Source of the DNA: a candidate division NC10 bacterium RIFCSPLOWO2_12_FULL_66_18
Lineage (GTDB): Bacteria > Methylomirabilota > Methylomirabilia > Methylomirabilales > 2-02-FULL-66-22
Assembly: GCA_001771285.1 (NCBI GenBank)
Contig: METI01000081.1
Span: 1-52,021 of the forward strand
Length of the DNA: 52,021 nucleotides
Direction of reading: 5' to 3'
Shown here one piece after another: positions 13,450 through 21,735 of this stretch. A program made the position numbers and the translations under genes. The notes beneath the pieces are model-generated. The model was not told the DNA's origin and did not search any database. It saw only the letters and a list, made by a program, of their open reading frames with translations. The stretch's first letter is position 1; each line of letters opens with the position of its first letter.

Positions 13450-13905
13450 CGGAACACCCTCTCATTCACATCATTCACAAACACGAAGAATCAACTAGCA
13501 AGAAGTATTACATAAAAACTAGTCGGAGTAACCGTAGGCAAGGGGATACGTGGACAATCCGGTAACGAGATGAATTTCCGGACTTTGAACGGGTTGTGTT
13601 CCTGTGGACGAGATGCCCAATCTCCCCGCTCGAGGGCCGACCTGCGCCCAATCGGCCAATCCGTGTGGAAAAAGACGTCCAAATCCCCCTGTTTGCACAC
13701 TAAATACTAGCAAAGCGCACCACAGAATGTCAACGAAAGGTTCCGAAATTACGACACGAGAAGTTGTGTCAGTGAGAGCAGCGATGAGCCAACGCCGGTC
13801 AGGAGCCCCGGACAGGGCCCAGGAGTTACACACAGGCTTTTCCACACATGTGGATAAGTGATTCTGTTTAGTATAATCAAGCAGTTATAAACGATTTGGG
13901 GGGAG
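13450..13905. other. Putative chromosomal origin (oriC) region
   Basis: This non-coding stretch has the marks of an origin. There is a perfect DnaA box TGTGGATAA at 13849-13857, one-mismatch boxes TTTTCCACA (13839-13847) and TGTGGAAAA (13664-13672), and weaker ones at 13603-13611, 13549-13557 and 13826-13834. Two AT-rich patches (about 13465-13525 and 13858-13900) stand out from GC-rich DNA and could be unwinding elements. dnaN and gyrB lie on the left; rpmH-rnpA-yidC and parAB with parS lie on the right. The next 190 bases (13906-14098) hold nothing I recognise. Confidence 0.7.
13849..13857 (-). promoter_or_regulatory. Consensus DnaA box
   Basis: TGTGGATAA, the exact complement of TTATCCACA. 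It is paired with an oppositely facing TTTTCCACA two bases away (13839-13847), and an AT-rich patch follows directly. Confidence 0.8.
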
Positions 13906-14098
13906 TTGCGCTCCACCCATTCTTTATGGGGGCAGCCCAGCAGCGGAAGAAGGCTGGGGGTTCGGCCGGACGAGGCACCCCTGGCGAAACGCCGCGGGGC
14001 GGATCCTGGCGGACGCAGGCGCAGCGGGGATCGCGAGGCCCCGTCCACAAGCCCTGCCCGTTAAGTAGTCGGTGCCCGCGCGGAGATTTAGATGTAAA

Positions 14099-14402
14099 CC
14101 CAGGCGGCTGTTGTGGGTCAGTGAAAACGTCCGCTTGGCGGATCCGTGAAAACGTTCAAGCCGCTCCGGGCCACACCGTTGGGCGCGCCGGGCGAGGGCC
14201 CACCGCCGTTTCCGAGCGGTGAACTCAAGGGTCTCCCCCGCCTGCGTGGCCGCGGCCCGGCGGCTGTCGAGCAGAGCGAGCACGCGCAATCGGCGAGACC
14301 CCTCTGGGCTCAGCCCCACCTGTCCTCCTTTCCCCGTGAGAGGACAGAACCACTGAACGGTTAGGGGAGGACAAATTCACCGAGCAAAGACAAGATGGAC
14401 CC
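14099..14402. repeat. Tandem non-coding unit 1 (left copy, interrupted at its right end)
   Basis: Begins CCCAGGCGGCTGT and contains GTGAAAACGTCCGC, GCCACACCG-TGGGCGCGCC, GAGAGGACAGAACCACTG and ends GAGCAAAGACAAGATGGACCC. The same order of blocks, diverged, occurs in unit 2 (18015-18254 plus 20894-20936). The ISKra4 element inserted exactly at its ATGGACCC end. Two GTGAAAACG words 29 bp apart resemble the multiple terminal repeats of IS21-type elements, so the unit may itself be old IS debris. No coding potential recognised. Confidence 0.6.
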
Positions 14403-14424
14403 GGGTGCACGACAGATTTGTGAG

Positions 14425-16085
14425 AAAGGGATCGTGGGGCCACGAGGCTCTGGGCGCGACGCTCCCAGAAACCCGCGAAGCGGCCACTCGGCTTGGAACA
14501 GCGAAGGGCAATGGTTGCGTTCGCCCCACGGAGGGTCCAGTGCATTCCGGCGCGCTTGAGACGCGTGCCGATGGCCACCTTGCACCTGGCCTCCACGACG
14601 GCGGTGGAAGCACACAGCCCCCGTGCCCTGAAGTCCGGGTAGCGCATGCGGCGTCGATTCACCCAGATATAACCGATGCACTTTCGTCCCTCATCGCGCC
14701 TGGAGGCTTCGGTGCACGAGCGGTAATGGGGCCCGCCAAGGCGGCCAAGACCTTGTGGAGCTTACCGGCGTCGAGTTCGTCGTGGCGCGCTTTTGCCCAT
14801 GCGTCGCCGAGGGCGCTCGTCGCGCCGTAGATGACCCTCGCCACACCGCTGAGGTGTGCCTGGGCGTGGAAGCGATCAACGACCTGGATGGCATCGGGGA
14901 AGTATTCGCCGGCAATGTTCCATGTCCAGGGGGCACCATCGCCAAGGACGGCACGCCGTTTCGGCCGGTCAACGCCGCGCCGTCTCGCCTCGCGCTCGAC
15001 ACGCCGGGCGAACGCCGAACATGTCTCATCCGTGTCGCGCATCGCGGCGCTCTCGATGGCGGCCGAATAGGAGACCGAGCCCTCGTCACGCACGGGCACG
15101 CCTTCTTCGTCACACCCCTCCGCACTCCAGACCGTGCACAGCTTCACTTCACGCGTCCTTGAAGAACCGTCCGCCTGCTTGCCCGGCCTGCCTTCCAACT
15201 CCTCTTTGCGCATCGGCACACCCGTTCCATCCATAGCCAAGGTACATCGTGGGCGCGATCTCGGCATCCTCGGCAGTCTCGATACTGAGCGCCTCGGCCG
15301 TACGCTCGACCTGCTTCGCATTGACGGTAAGCCCCGCCAGGTCGCCGAGGAGTTCGCCGCCTTCTGCAAAGCTGACCATCGCCGCAACCGTACCCACCAT
15401 GCGCGTGACGGCCGGGGAGAGCGACGCGCCTTCCACCCCCAAGACCCGGTCGCGCGGACAAAAACCGCTCCGGCATGCGTCGCAGTGGTAATAGGCCCGC
15501 TCAAGCCGCATCTCACCCATCGCCGTCAGAATGGTCTTCTCCTTCCTCCCCGCGGAGTGGGCCGTGTTCCCGCAACGGCAGGGACCGGTGGGTCCCACAT
15601 GGTCCGTGTGGCCGGCGTTGATCCGGTGGGCCACGGCCCGTGCGGCCACGGCAAGGGCGCAGCGGCGCGCCGCCGTCTCAACCGCCTCGAAGTCCAGCGT
15701 ATCGGCCGCCCCCTCGCCTATGAACGCCTCGACTTCGGCGATGATCTCCGAGGCGAACGCGGCTTGGAGTTTTTTTACCCTCTGCGCCCTGATCCGTCAG
15801 GCTCTCGCAGACGAGGATGTACTGCTGAGCCAGCTCCTTGAACCGCCGGCAATTCTCCGTCTCGGTTCTGTACTGCTCAACCGCGTCCTCTGGGATGCGC
15901 TGGCTGTACGACCTGCGCTTCTCGGTGCGGCTGTAGAGGTAATATGGTCCCCGAGTGACGACGGAGCCGTCCTTGAGGCGCCCGGTGAAGGACTGCACGT
16001 TGACGGTGCCCCTTCGCATGCGAGCAATGGAACCCATCGTGTGCAAGATGTCGAGGCGCTCGGACTCTTTGTCTGCTGGACACAT
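14425..16085 (-). pseudogene. Degraded ISKra4-family transposase
   Basis: ATG at 16085 follows GGAGG at six bases. The first reading frame runs about 100 codons to a run of seven A (15776-15770 on this strand), where the homologous protein continues in the -1 frame. Beyond that, two unplanned frameshifts break it: an extra T near 15237, just before MDGTGVPM, and a second break near 14688, before IGYIW. No stop codon occurs before the terminal repeat. The segments (AYYHCDACRSGFCPRD, LCTVWSAEG, VVDRFHAQAHL, GTRLKRAGMHWTL) match the transposase of the inner element closely. It is inactive as it stands. Confidence 0.88.
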
Positions 16086-16233
16086 GGTTCCCTCCGGGTT
16101 GTAGCTCACCGGCTACAATACCATGCGTCCAGCCACAGTCAATATCTGGGTGTACGACACCAGAATGAGATTGCGGCAACTCCGAGGGTGTGATACCGTT
16201 GGCTTACGGCTATATAGGCCGTAAGGAGGCATT

Positions 16234-17945
16234 ATGCCCGACTCTCACATTGTGCCCTCGGCTGTCCGACAGCGTGCCGCCCAGCTCGCGGAGCCGAAAC
16301 CCATGCGGCGGGGCTCCCTCTCGGAACGCTACGTCAAGTGCAGCAAACCCGGCTGCCCCTGTGCGGAGCAGTCTCAGGCGCGCCATGGCCCCTATTACAG
16401 CCTGACGCGGGCCGTGGCCGGCCGGACCCAGTCGCGGTTCCTGTCCGCCGAGCAAGCCGCGATCGTCCGCCGCCAGGTTGCCACTGGACGGCAGTTCCGC
16501 CAGCGAGTGGACGCCTACTGGGAGGCGTGCGAGCGCTGGGCCGATGCCCAGCTCGACGCGCCCGAGGCGGCCGCGCCGGCGGCGGCCCAAAAAGGGGGCT
16601 CCGGGCGGCCTTCCAGGCGGAGGTCGTCCGGGAGGTCGAGGCGCTCGTAGGGCCGGGCGTGGCCGACACGCTTGACTTCGAGGCGGTCGAGGTCGCCGTC
16701 CGCCGGCAGGCGCTGCGGCTGGCGGCGCGGGTCGTGGCACAGCGTCTCAACGCCGACACGTCCGACCAGGCGGGGCCGACCTGGCCATGCGCGTGCGGGC
16801 AGCCGGCCCGGTACGCCGGCCGCCGGCCCAAGGCCTTTGCCACGGTGCTGGGCCCCCTGACCCTGGAGCGCGCCTACTACCACTGCGCGGCCTGCGCCGC
16901 GGGCTTCTGTCCCCGCGACCAGGCGCTGGGCCTGGAGGGCACCTCGTTGTCGCCCGCCGTCACCCGCATGGTCGGCGGCGTGGGGGCGCTGGTCAGCTTC
17001 CAGGAGGGCAGCGAGCTGTTGCGGGAGCTCGCGGGGGTCGAGGTGACGCCCAAGCACGTCGAGCGGGCCGCCGAGGCGCTCGGCCGCGAGATCGCCGAGG
17101 ACGAGCGCCGCGTCGTCGAGCCGGTGCCGCCCGCCGCGGTCGCCCCGACCCTCTACCTGGGGATGGACGGGACCGGCATCCCCATGCGGGCCGCGGAACT
17201 CGCCGGGCGCGTCGGCAAGCAGCCCGACGGGGCGGCCCAGACCCGCGAGGTCAAGCTCTGCACGGTCTGGAGCGCGGAGGGGCGCGCCGCGGACGGCACG
17301 CCGGTGCGCGACCCCGGCTCGGGGAGCTACTCGGCGGCCCTCGAAAGTGCCGCGAGCCGGGACACCGACAACCACCCCTCGGCCTTCGCCGCCCGCGTCG
17401 TCCGGGAGGCCACGCGCCGCGGCTTTGCCCAGGCCCCGCGCCGCGTGGTTCTGGGCGACGGGGCCCTGTGGATCTGGAACCTCGCCGATGAGCACTGCCC
17501 CGGGGCCCTCCAGATCGTGGACCGCTTCCATGCCAAGGAGCACCTGAGCACCGTGGCCAAAGCCGTCTATGGCGTGACCAGCGAGCTGGGGCGGCAGTGG
17601 GCGCACCAGCGCCACGTCGAACTCGACGCCGGCGATCTGGCCGCCGTGGTGCGGGCGCTTGAGACCCACGCGCCGGCCCACGACGAAGCGCGCAAGTGCG
17701 GCGAGTACATCCAGCGGAATCGCCATCGCATGCGCTACCCCGAGCTCGAGGCGCAAGGCCTCTGCACCTCCACCGGTGTGGTCGAGGCTGGCTGTAAGGT
17801 CGCCATCGGCACCCGCCTCAAGCGCGCCGGCATGCACTGGACGCTCCAGGGCGCCAACGCCATCATCGCGTTGCGCTGCACCAAGCTCAGTGGCCGCTTC
17901 GAGGACTGTTGGGAGCGCCGGTCACAGGTCCGTGCGGCGGGATGA
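16234..17945 (+). CDS. ISKra4-family transposase, expressed by likely -1 frameshift
   Basis: ATG at 16234 follows AAGGAGG and starts a first frame that alone would stop at 16650 (138 codons). The rest of the protein is in the -1 frame and runs to 17945. It carries the zinc-finger-like AYYHCAACAAGFCPRD, then YLGMDGTGIPM with the first catalytic acidic residue, VLGDGALWIWN, VDRFHAKEHL and the C-terminal GTRLKRAGMHWTLQGANA. The frames overlap at AAAAAGGGGG (16589-16598). The second frame has no stop or break up to its end, and the fused product would be about 570 residues. The outer, older element has its own A run at the same place, so the frameshift looks programmed rather than a defect. Confidence 0.85.
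16589..16598 (+). other. Probable -1 frameshift site (AAAAAGGGGG)
   Basis: The zero frame reads CAA AAA GGG GGC and the downstream transposase frame reads CCA AAA AGG GGG. A homopolymer A run followed by a G run is slippage prone. The outer element has A7 at the matching position (15776-15770, minus strand), also joining a zero to a -1 frame. Confidence 0.65.
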
Positions 17946-18014
17946 CCTCACATCACTTTCTTGTCGTGCACCCCCAATATCTATTTCTCACAATGGTGTC
18001 GTGCACCCTATGGA

Positions 18015-18254
18015 CCCAGACGGCTGTCGCTGCTCAGAGAAAATGTCCGCCCCCCCGCCCCGCGCCACACCGGTGGGCGCGCCGGGGCGGGGGGAACCCG
18101 ACCACCGCTTGCCTGCCCGGATCTCGTCAGGGGCGCCCTCCGCCGAGGGGACCGTGCACTCCCGAGCCGGGTGAGGAGGTGCAGGCTAGGCCCCTCGGTG
18201 CGCAGCCGCATCGGCCCTTCTCTGCATGAGAGGGGACAGGACCACTGAACGGTT
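18015..18254. repeat. Tandem non-coding unit 2 (left part, before IS21)
   Basis: Begins CCCAGACGGCTGT and repeats the blocks of unit 1: TCAGAGAAAATGTCCGC, GCCACACCGGTGGGCGCGCC and GAGGGGACAGGACCACTG, up to AACGGTT. The IS21 element enters at GGTT (18251-18254), and the unit resumes at GGTT (20894). Sequence between the blocks is diverged from unit 1. No gene seen. Confidence 0.6.
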
Positions 18255-18490
18255 TCGGTCCATCGTGAACGCCCGGATCGGTCCATCGTGAACGCGAAGA
18301 TCACTCCATCGTGAACGCCGGGATCGGCATCGTGAACACGCGGATCGGTCATCGTGAACGCCCGGATCGGTCCTCATGAACACCTAGACGAACCCCGGGA
18401 AATCGGCGACCCTCGCCCCCGCGAGCGGGCGCCGAGAGCAGCAGCGACGCTGGATAGTCCAGCGCGCCACCCGCTCCGGGAAGGAGTGGG

Positions 18491-20035
18491 ATGGCGACCG
18501 AGCGACTATCCATGCGTCAGATCCGCGAGATCCTCCGCCAGAAGTGGGTCCTGGCCTGCAGCCACCGGCAGGTGGCCGCCAGCCTGGCCGTTAGTCTCGG
18601 GACCGTGACCGGGGTCCTCCGCCGGGCGACCCATGCCGGGCTGGACTGGCCCCAAGTCCAGACTCTGACCGATGTTGCCCTGGAGGCCCGCCTCTACGGT
18701 GCGCCGGCCACCCCCGGGGCGACCCGCCCCCTCCCCGATTGCGCCTACCTCCATACCGAACGGCGCAAGCCTGGGGTGACATTGGAACTGCTCCACCTCG
18801 AGCACCTCGAGCAGCACCCCACCGGCTACCGCTACACCTGGTTCTGCGACCTCTACCGGCAGTGGCTCGCCCGGCACCGCCTCACCATGCGCCAGGAGCA
18901 CCGGGCCGGGGAGAAGGTGTTCGTCGACTACGCCGGCCAGCAGCCGCAGCTCGTGGATCCCACCACGGGCGCGGTGCTCGCCGTCGAGCTCTTCGTCGGC
19001 GTCCTCGGGGCGAGCAACTACACCTTCGCCGAGGCCACCCGCACCCAGCAGCTCCCCGACTGGCTCGGGAGCCATGAGCGCATGTTCCGCTTCTTTGGCG
19101 GGGTGCCCACCGCCATCGTCTGCGACCAGTTGAAGAGCGGGGTCACGATCCCGTGCCGGTACGAGCCCGGGCTGCAGCGCACCTACGACGAGTTCGCGGC
19201 ACACGTCGGCACCACGATTCTCCCCGCGCGCCCGGCGGCGCCCCGGGACAAGGCCAAGATCGAGGTCGGCGTGCAAATCGCCGAACGCTGGATCTTGGCC
19301 CGGCTCCGGCACGAGACGTTCTTCGCCTTGGGGACCCTCAACGCCCGGATCGCGGCGCTGCTCGAGGACCTGAACCATCGGCGCATGCGGCACTACGAGG
19401 CGAGCCGGTGGGACCTCTTCACGCGGCTCGATTGGCCCGCGCTCCGCCCCTTGCCGGCCGACCCTTTCGTCTACGGCGAGTGGAAGCTCGCGAAGGTCAA
19501 CGTGGACTACCATGTGGAAGTTGACCACCACGACTCCTCCGTCCCTCACGCCCTGGTGCACGCGCACGTGGACGTCCGCGTCAGCGCCCTCACCGTGGAG
19601 ATCTTCCACCGCGGCCAGCGGGTGGCGGCCCACCTCCGGAGCCACGCCCGCGGCAAGCACACGACCGTCACCGCCCACATGCCCAAGGCGCACCAGCAGC
19701 ACCGGGAGTGGAGTCCCTCCCGGATCATCGCCTGGGCCCAGACGGTCGGGCCCCAGACCGCGGCCTTGGTCGAGGCGACCCTCGCCAGCCGGCCCCACCC
19801 GGAGCAGGGGTATCGCTCCTGCCTCGGGATCCTGCGCCTCGCGCGGCGGGACGGGGCCAGCCGTCTCGAGGCGGCCTGTGCCCGGGCCCTGGCCGTGGGC
19901 GCCCGCTCCTATCGGCACGTGGAGGCCATCTTGAAGCACGGGCTCGACCGGGCTCCCTTCCCGGAGGCCGGTCCGGCCGCCCCCGCCCGCCCCGTGGTCC
20001 ACGACCAGGTGCGCGGGCCCACCTACTACCAGTGA
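18491..20035 (+). CDS. istA: IS21-family transposase IstA
   Basis: DDE-type integrase-like transposase, 514 residues. The N-terminal helix-turn-helix is at about residues 6-45 (MRQIREILRQKW...HRQVAASLAVSLGTV). The catalytic triad is visible as D146 (KVFVDYAG), D212 (IVCDQLKSG) and E258 (RDKAKIEVGV), each in its family context. The C-terminal region (HHDSSVPHALVH, then RSHARGKHTTV) is the Mu-type beta-barrel typical of IstA. The reading frame is complete. ATG at 18491 follows GGAAGGAG. istB follows 18 bp after the stop. Confidence 0.95.
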   Translation: MATERLSMRQIREILRQKWVLACSHRQVAASLAVSLGTVTGVLRRATHAGLDWPQVQTLTDVALEARLYGAPATPGATRPLPDCAYLHTERRKPGVTLELLHLEHLEQHPTGYRYTWFCDLYRQWLARHRLTMRQEHRAGEKVFVDYAGQQPQLVDPTTGAVLAVELFVGVLGASNYTFAEATRTQQLPDWLGSHERMFRFFGGVPTAIVCDQLKSGVTIPCRYEPGLQRTYDEFAAHVGTTILPARPAAPRDKAKIEVGVQIAERWILARLRHETFFALGTLNARIAALLEDLNHRRMRHYEASRWDLFTRLDWPALRPLPADPFVYGEWKLAKVNVDYHVEVDHHDSSVPHALVHAHVDVRVSALTVEIFHRGQRVAAHLRSHARGKHTTVTAHMPKAHQQHREWSPSRIIAWAQTVGPQTAALVEATLASRPHPEQGYRSCLGILRLARRDGASRLEAACARALAVGARSYRHVEAILKHGLDRAPFPEAGPAAPARPVVHDQVRGPTYYQ

Positions 20036-20053
20036 GGGAGAGGAGGAGACCCG

Positions 20054-20794
20054 ATGCTCAGCCCCCCAACGATGGAGCAGCTCCAGGCCCTGAAGCTCGC
20101 CGCCATGGCGGCCGCCTGGACCGCCCAGCAGCAGGATGCGTAGGCGAGTCAGCTCAGCTTCGACGAGCGCTTCGGCCTGCTCGTGGAGGCCGAGTGGCTG
20201 GCCCGGGAGAACGCCCGGCTCACCCGGACCCTCAAGACCGCGAAACTGAAGCTCAGCCAGGCCTGCCTGGAGGCACTCGACTACCCGGCCCGGCGGGAGC
20301 TGGACAAGGCCCTGGTCCGGCAGCTCGCTACCGGCCGCTGGACCGCCGAGCACCACCACCTGTTGATCACCGGGGCGACCGGCACGGGGAAGACCTTCGT
20401 CGCCTGTGCCTTGGCCCACCAGGCGTGCCGCCAAGGGTACCGCGCCCTCTACTGGCGGGTCTCCCGGCTCTTCCACGCCCTGGCGTTGGCCCGGGCGGAT
20501 GGGACGTACACCCGCCTCCTGGCGAAGCTGGCGCGGGTGGACGTCCTCGTCTTGGACGACCTAGCCCTGACGCCCCTCCAGGAGGCCGAACGGCGGGATC
20601 TCCTCGAGGTCCTGGAGGACCGGTACGGCACCCGCTCGACGATCGTCACCAGCCAGATGCCCCCGAGCCACTGGCACGGGGCCATCGGGGACCCGACCCT
20701 CGCGGATGCGATCTGCGACCGGCTGCTTCACAACAGCCACCGGCTCGTGCTAAAAGGACCCTCACGGCGAAAGGAGGAGACGCTCGAAGCCTGA
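20054..20794 (+). pseudogene. istB: IS21-family ATPase helper IstB with in-frame amber codon
   Basis: AAA+ helper that directs IstA to target DNA. ATG at 20054 follows AGGAGG. The frame is broken by TAG at 20141-20143 (codon 30); after it the same frame continues without interruption for 217 codons to 20794. The remainder is well conserved: Walker A GATGTGKT, Walker B VLVLDDLAL, and the C-terminal TSQMPPSHWHGAIGDP motif. Without readthrough or internal initiation (for instance GTG at 20183) the product would be a 29-residue stub. A sequencing error would also explain the codon. Confidence 0.85.
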
Positions 20795-20893
20795 CGGACT
20801 CCCAGCGTCGCTTCGCTCCGTTCACGATGACCGATCTGGCCGTTCATGATGGAGCGATCTGAGCGTTCACGATGGGCGAAATGCGCAGTTGCG

Positions 20894-20936
20894 GGTTAGG
20901 GGAGGACAAATTCACTGAGCAAAGACAAATGGACCC
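20894..20936. repeat. Right end of tandem unit 2
   Basis: GGTTAGGGGAGGACAAATTC and the following GAGCAAAGACAAATGGACCC repeat 14359-14402 with one substitution and one missing base, in the same orientation. It ends against CCCAGACAGCTTGACA, so the rpmH promoter starts where a third unit would begin. Confidence 0.75.
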
Positions 20937-20943
20937 AGACAGC

Positions 20944-20973
20944 TTGACAGGCGGAGCACAGACGAAATATTAT
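20944..20973 (+). promoter_or_regulatory. Sigma-70-type promoter of rpmH
   Basis: TTGACA at 20944-20949, an 18-bp spacer, and TATTAT at 20968-20973, 27 bp before the rpmH start. A perfect -35 box and a good -10 box make this among the clearest promoters in the window. Confidence 0.8.
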
Positions 20974-21000
20974 GGGGGTCTTCTCTAATATGGAGGGCGC

Positions 21001-21135
21001 ATGAAGCGGACATATCAGCCGAACAAGAGCAAGCGCAAGGGAAGCCACGGCTTTCTCAAGCGGATGAGCACGGCGAACGGGCGAAAGGTTCTCAAGCGGC
21101 GGCGTGCCAAGGGTCGGTACCGCCTGACCGTTTAG
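21001..21135 (+). CDS. rpmH: Large ribosomal subunit protein bL34
   Basis: A 44-residue basic protein starting [18 protein letters not shown] and ending in a [11 protein letters not shown] tail, the full bL34 pattern. ATG at 21001, preceded by GGAGGG at four bases. It begins the rpmH-rnpA-yidD-yidC-rsmG-parA-parB series and normally lies next to dnaA across the origin; here three insertion sequences lie on that side. Confidence 0.97.
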   Translation: MKRTYQPNKSKRKGSHGFLKRMSTANGRKVLKRRRAKGRYRLTV

Positions 21136-21144
21136 GGGGCGACG

Positions 21145-21498
21145 GTGCGTCGGCGGGGCAGGCAGACTCTGGCCGGTCACCTGCGGCGACAGGGCGTCCG
21201 GGTCAGCGCAGGACCATGGACCATCTGTGCGAACAACGCCCCGGGCAGGGGCCGGTTGATCCTTGCCCTGGGCCGCGCCAGCGGAGGCGCGGTCACGCGC
21301 AGCCGCGTCCGGCGCATCGCCCGGGAGGTCCTGGCGGGCAAGTGCGAACGCCCCGAGGCGGCGGACCTCTTGCTTCTCGCCCGCAGCGACGTCAGTCGCC
21401 ACCCGCGCCGTCAGGTGCGCGGAAGCCTGGCGGAGCTCTTGAAGCGGCTGTCGGGTGCCCTGGCGCGCCGTGAGGCACACGGACCGCGACATGAATAA
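21145..21498 (+). CDS. rnpA: Ribonuclease P protein component
   Basis: Protein subunit that helps the RNase P RNA bind pre-tRNA leaders. 117 residues; GTG at 21145 follows AGGGGG nine bases after the rpmH stop. The RNR-type signature appears as [15 protein letters not shown] (about residues 48-62), with Ser in place of the usual Asn. The N-terminal third is shorter in aromatic residues than most, so the family match rests mainly on the signature, size and position between rpmH and yidD. Confidence 0.88.
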   Translation: MRRRGRQTLAGHLRRQGVRVSAGPWTICANNAPGRGRLILALGRASGGAVTRSRVRRIAREVLAGKCERPEAADLLLLARSDVSRHPRRQVRGSLAELLKRLSGALARREAHGPRHE

Positions 21499-21709
21499 CC
21501 CCTCCCGCGCGGCCGCGGCCGCCATCCGGGGGTATCGGCGCTGGCTGGCGCCCGCCCTGCCCCCCGCCTGCCGGTTTTTCCCGAGCTGTTCGGCGTATGC
21601 CCTGGAAGCCGTGGACCGCCACGGCCTCATCCGGGGCCTGAAGCTGGCAATCTGGCGGCTGCTGCGCTGCCACCCCTATCATCCTGGCGGCCTCGACCCC
21701 GTTCCCTAG
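21491..21709 (+). CDS. yidD: Membrane protein insertion efficiency factor YidD
   Basis: 72-residue YidD (DUF37) protein that assists YidC-dependent insertion. The core [19 protein letters not shown] and [17 protein letters not shown] segments are diagnostic; the cysteines and the HPxHPGGxDPVP end are all present. The ATG at 21491 overlaps the end of rnpA by eight bases, so the genes are translationally coupled. A longer in-frame start exists at 21455, inside rnpA, but adds no conserved residues. Confidence 0.95.
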   Translation: MNNPSRAAAAAIRGYRRWLAPALPPACRFFPSCSAYALEAVDRHGLIRGLKLAIWRLLRCHPYHPGGLDPVP

Positions 21710-21735
21710 GCCCCCACCTCGTTTCCGGAGGACGC

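Larger units (their letters stand above)
16148..17974 (+). mobile_element. Inner ISKra4-family element, nested in the outer one
   Basis: Left terminus GGGTGTACGACACC at 16148; right terminus GTCGTGCACCCC ending at 17974. A perfect 8-bp target duplication CAATATCT flanks it (16140-16147 and 17975-17982). Removing the element restores the 5' end of the outer element, next to its TTTCTCACAA terminal repeat. About 1.83 kb, with one transposase gene in two frames. This is the younger insertion of the two. Confidence 0.85.
14403..18009 (-). mobile_element. Outer ISKra4-family element, split by a nested element
   Basis: Terminal repeats are GGGTGCACGACAGATTTGTG at 14403 and, inverted, the TTTCTCACAA...GTCGTGCACCC stretch at 17984-18008; they match at nearly every position over 25 bp. 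The flanking target duplication ATGGACCC is perfect (14395-14402 and 18010-18017). The element carries one degraded transposase gene on the minus strand. Its 5' end is separated from its right terminus by the inner element at 16148-17974. GGG-ending termini and an 8-bp duplication fit the ISKra4 family (ISMich2-like group, from memory). Confidence 0.85.
18255..20893 (+). mobile_element. IS21-family insertion sequence
   Basis: Carries istA and istB in the usual order. The left end (about 18258-18382) has five direct copies of a CATCGTGAACG-type word separated by GGATCGG-like spacers. The right end (20819-20876) has three inverted copies (CGTTCACGATG). Multiple terminal repeats of this kind bind IstA in the IS21 family. 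GGTT flanks it on both sides (18251-18254, 20894-20897), a possible 4-bp target duplication. istB has an amber codon, so the copy is probably not autonomous. Confidence 0.85.

Noticed and set aside
20141..20143. Pyrrolysine or other amber readthrough in istB
   Set aside because: It lies in a non-catalytic N-terminal part of an IS gene, and no pyl genes or readthrough context are visible; simple mutation or error is more likely.
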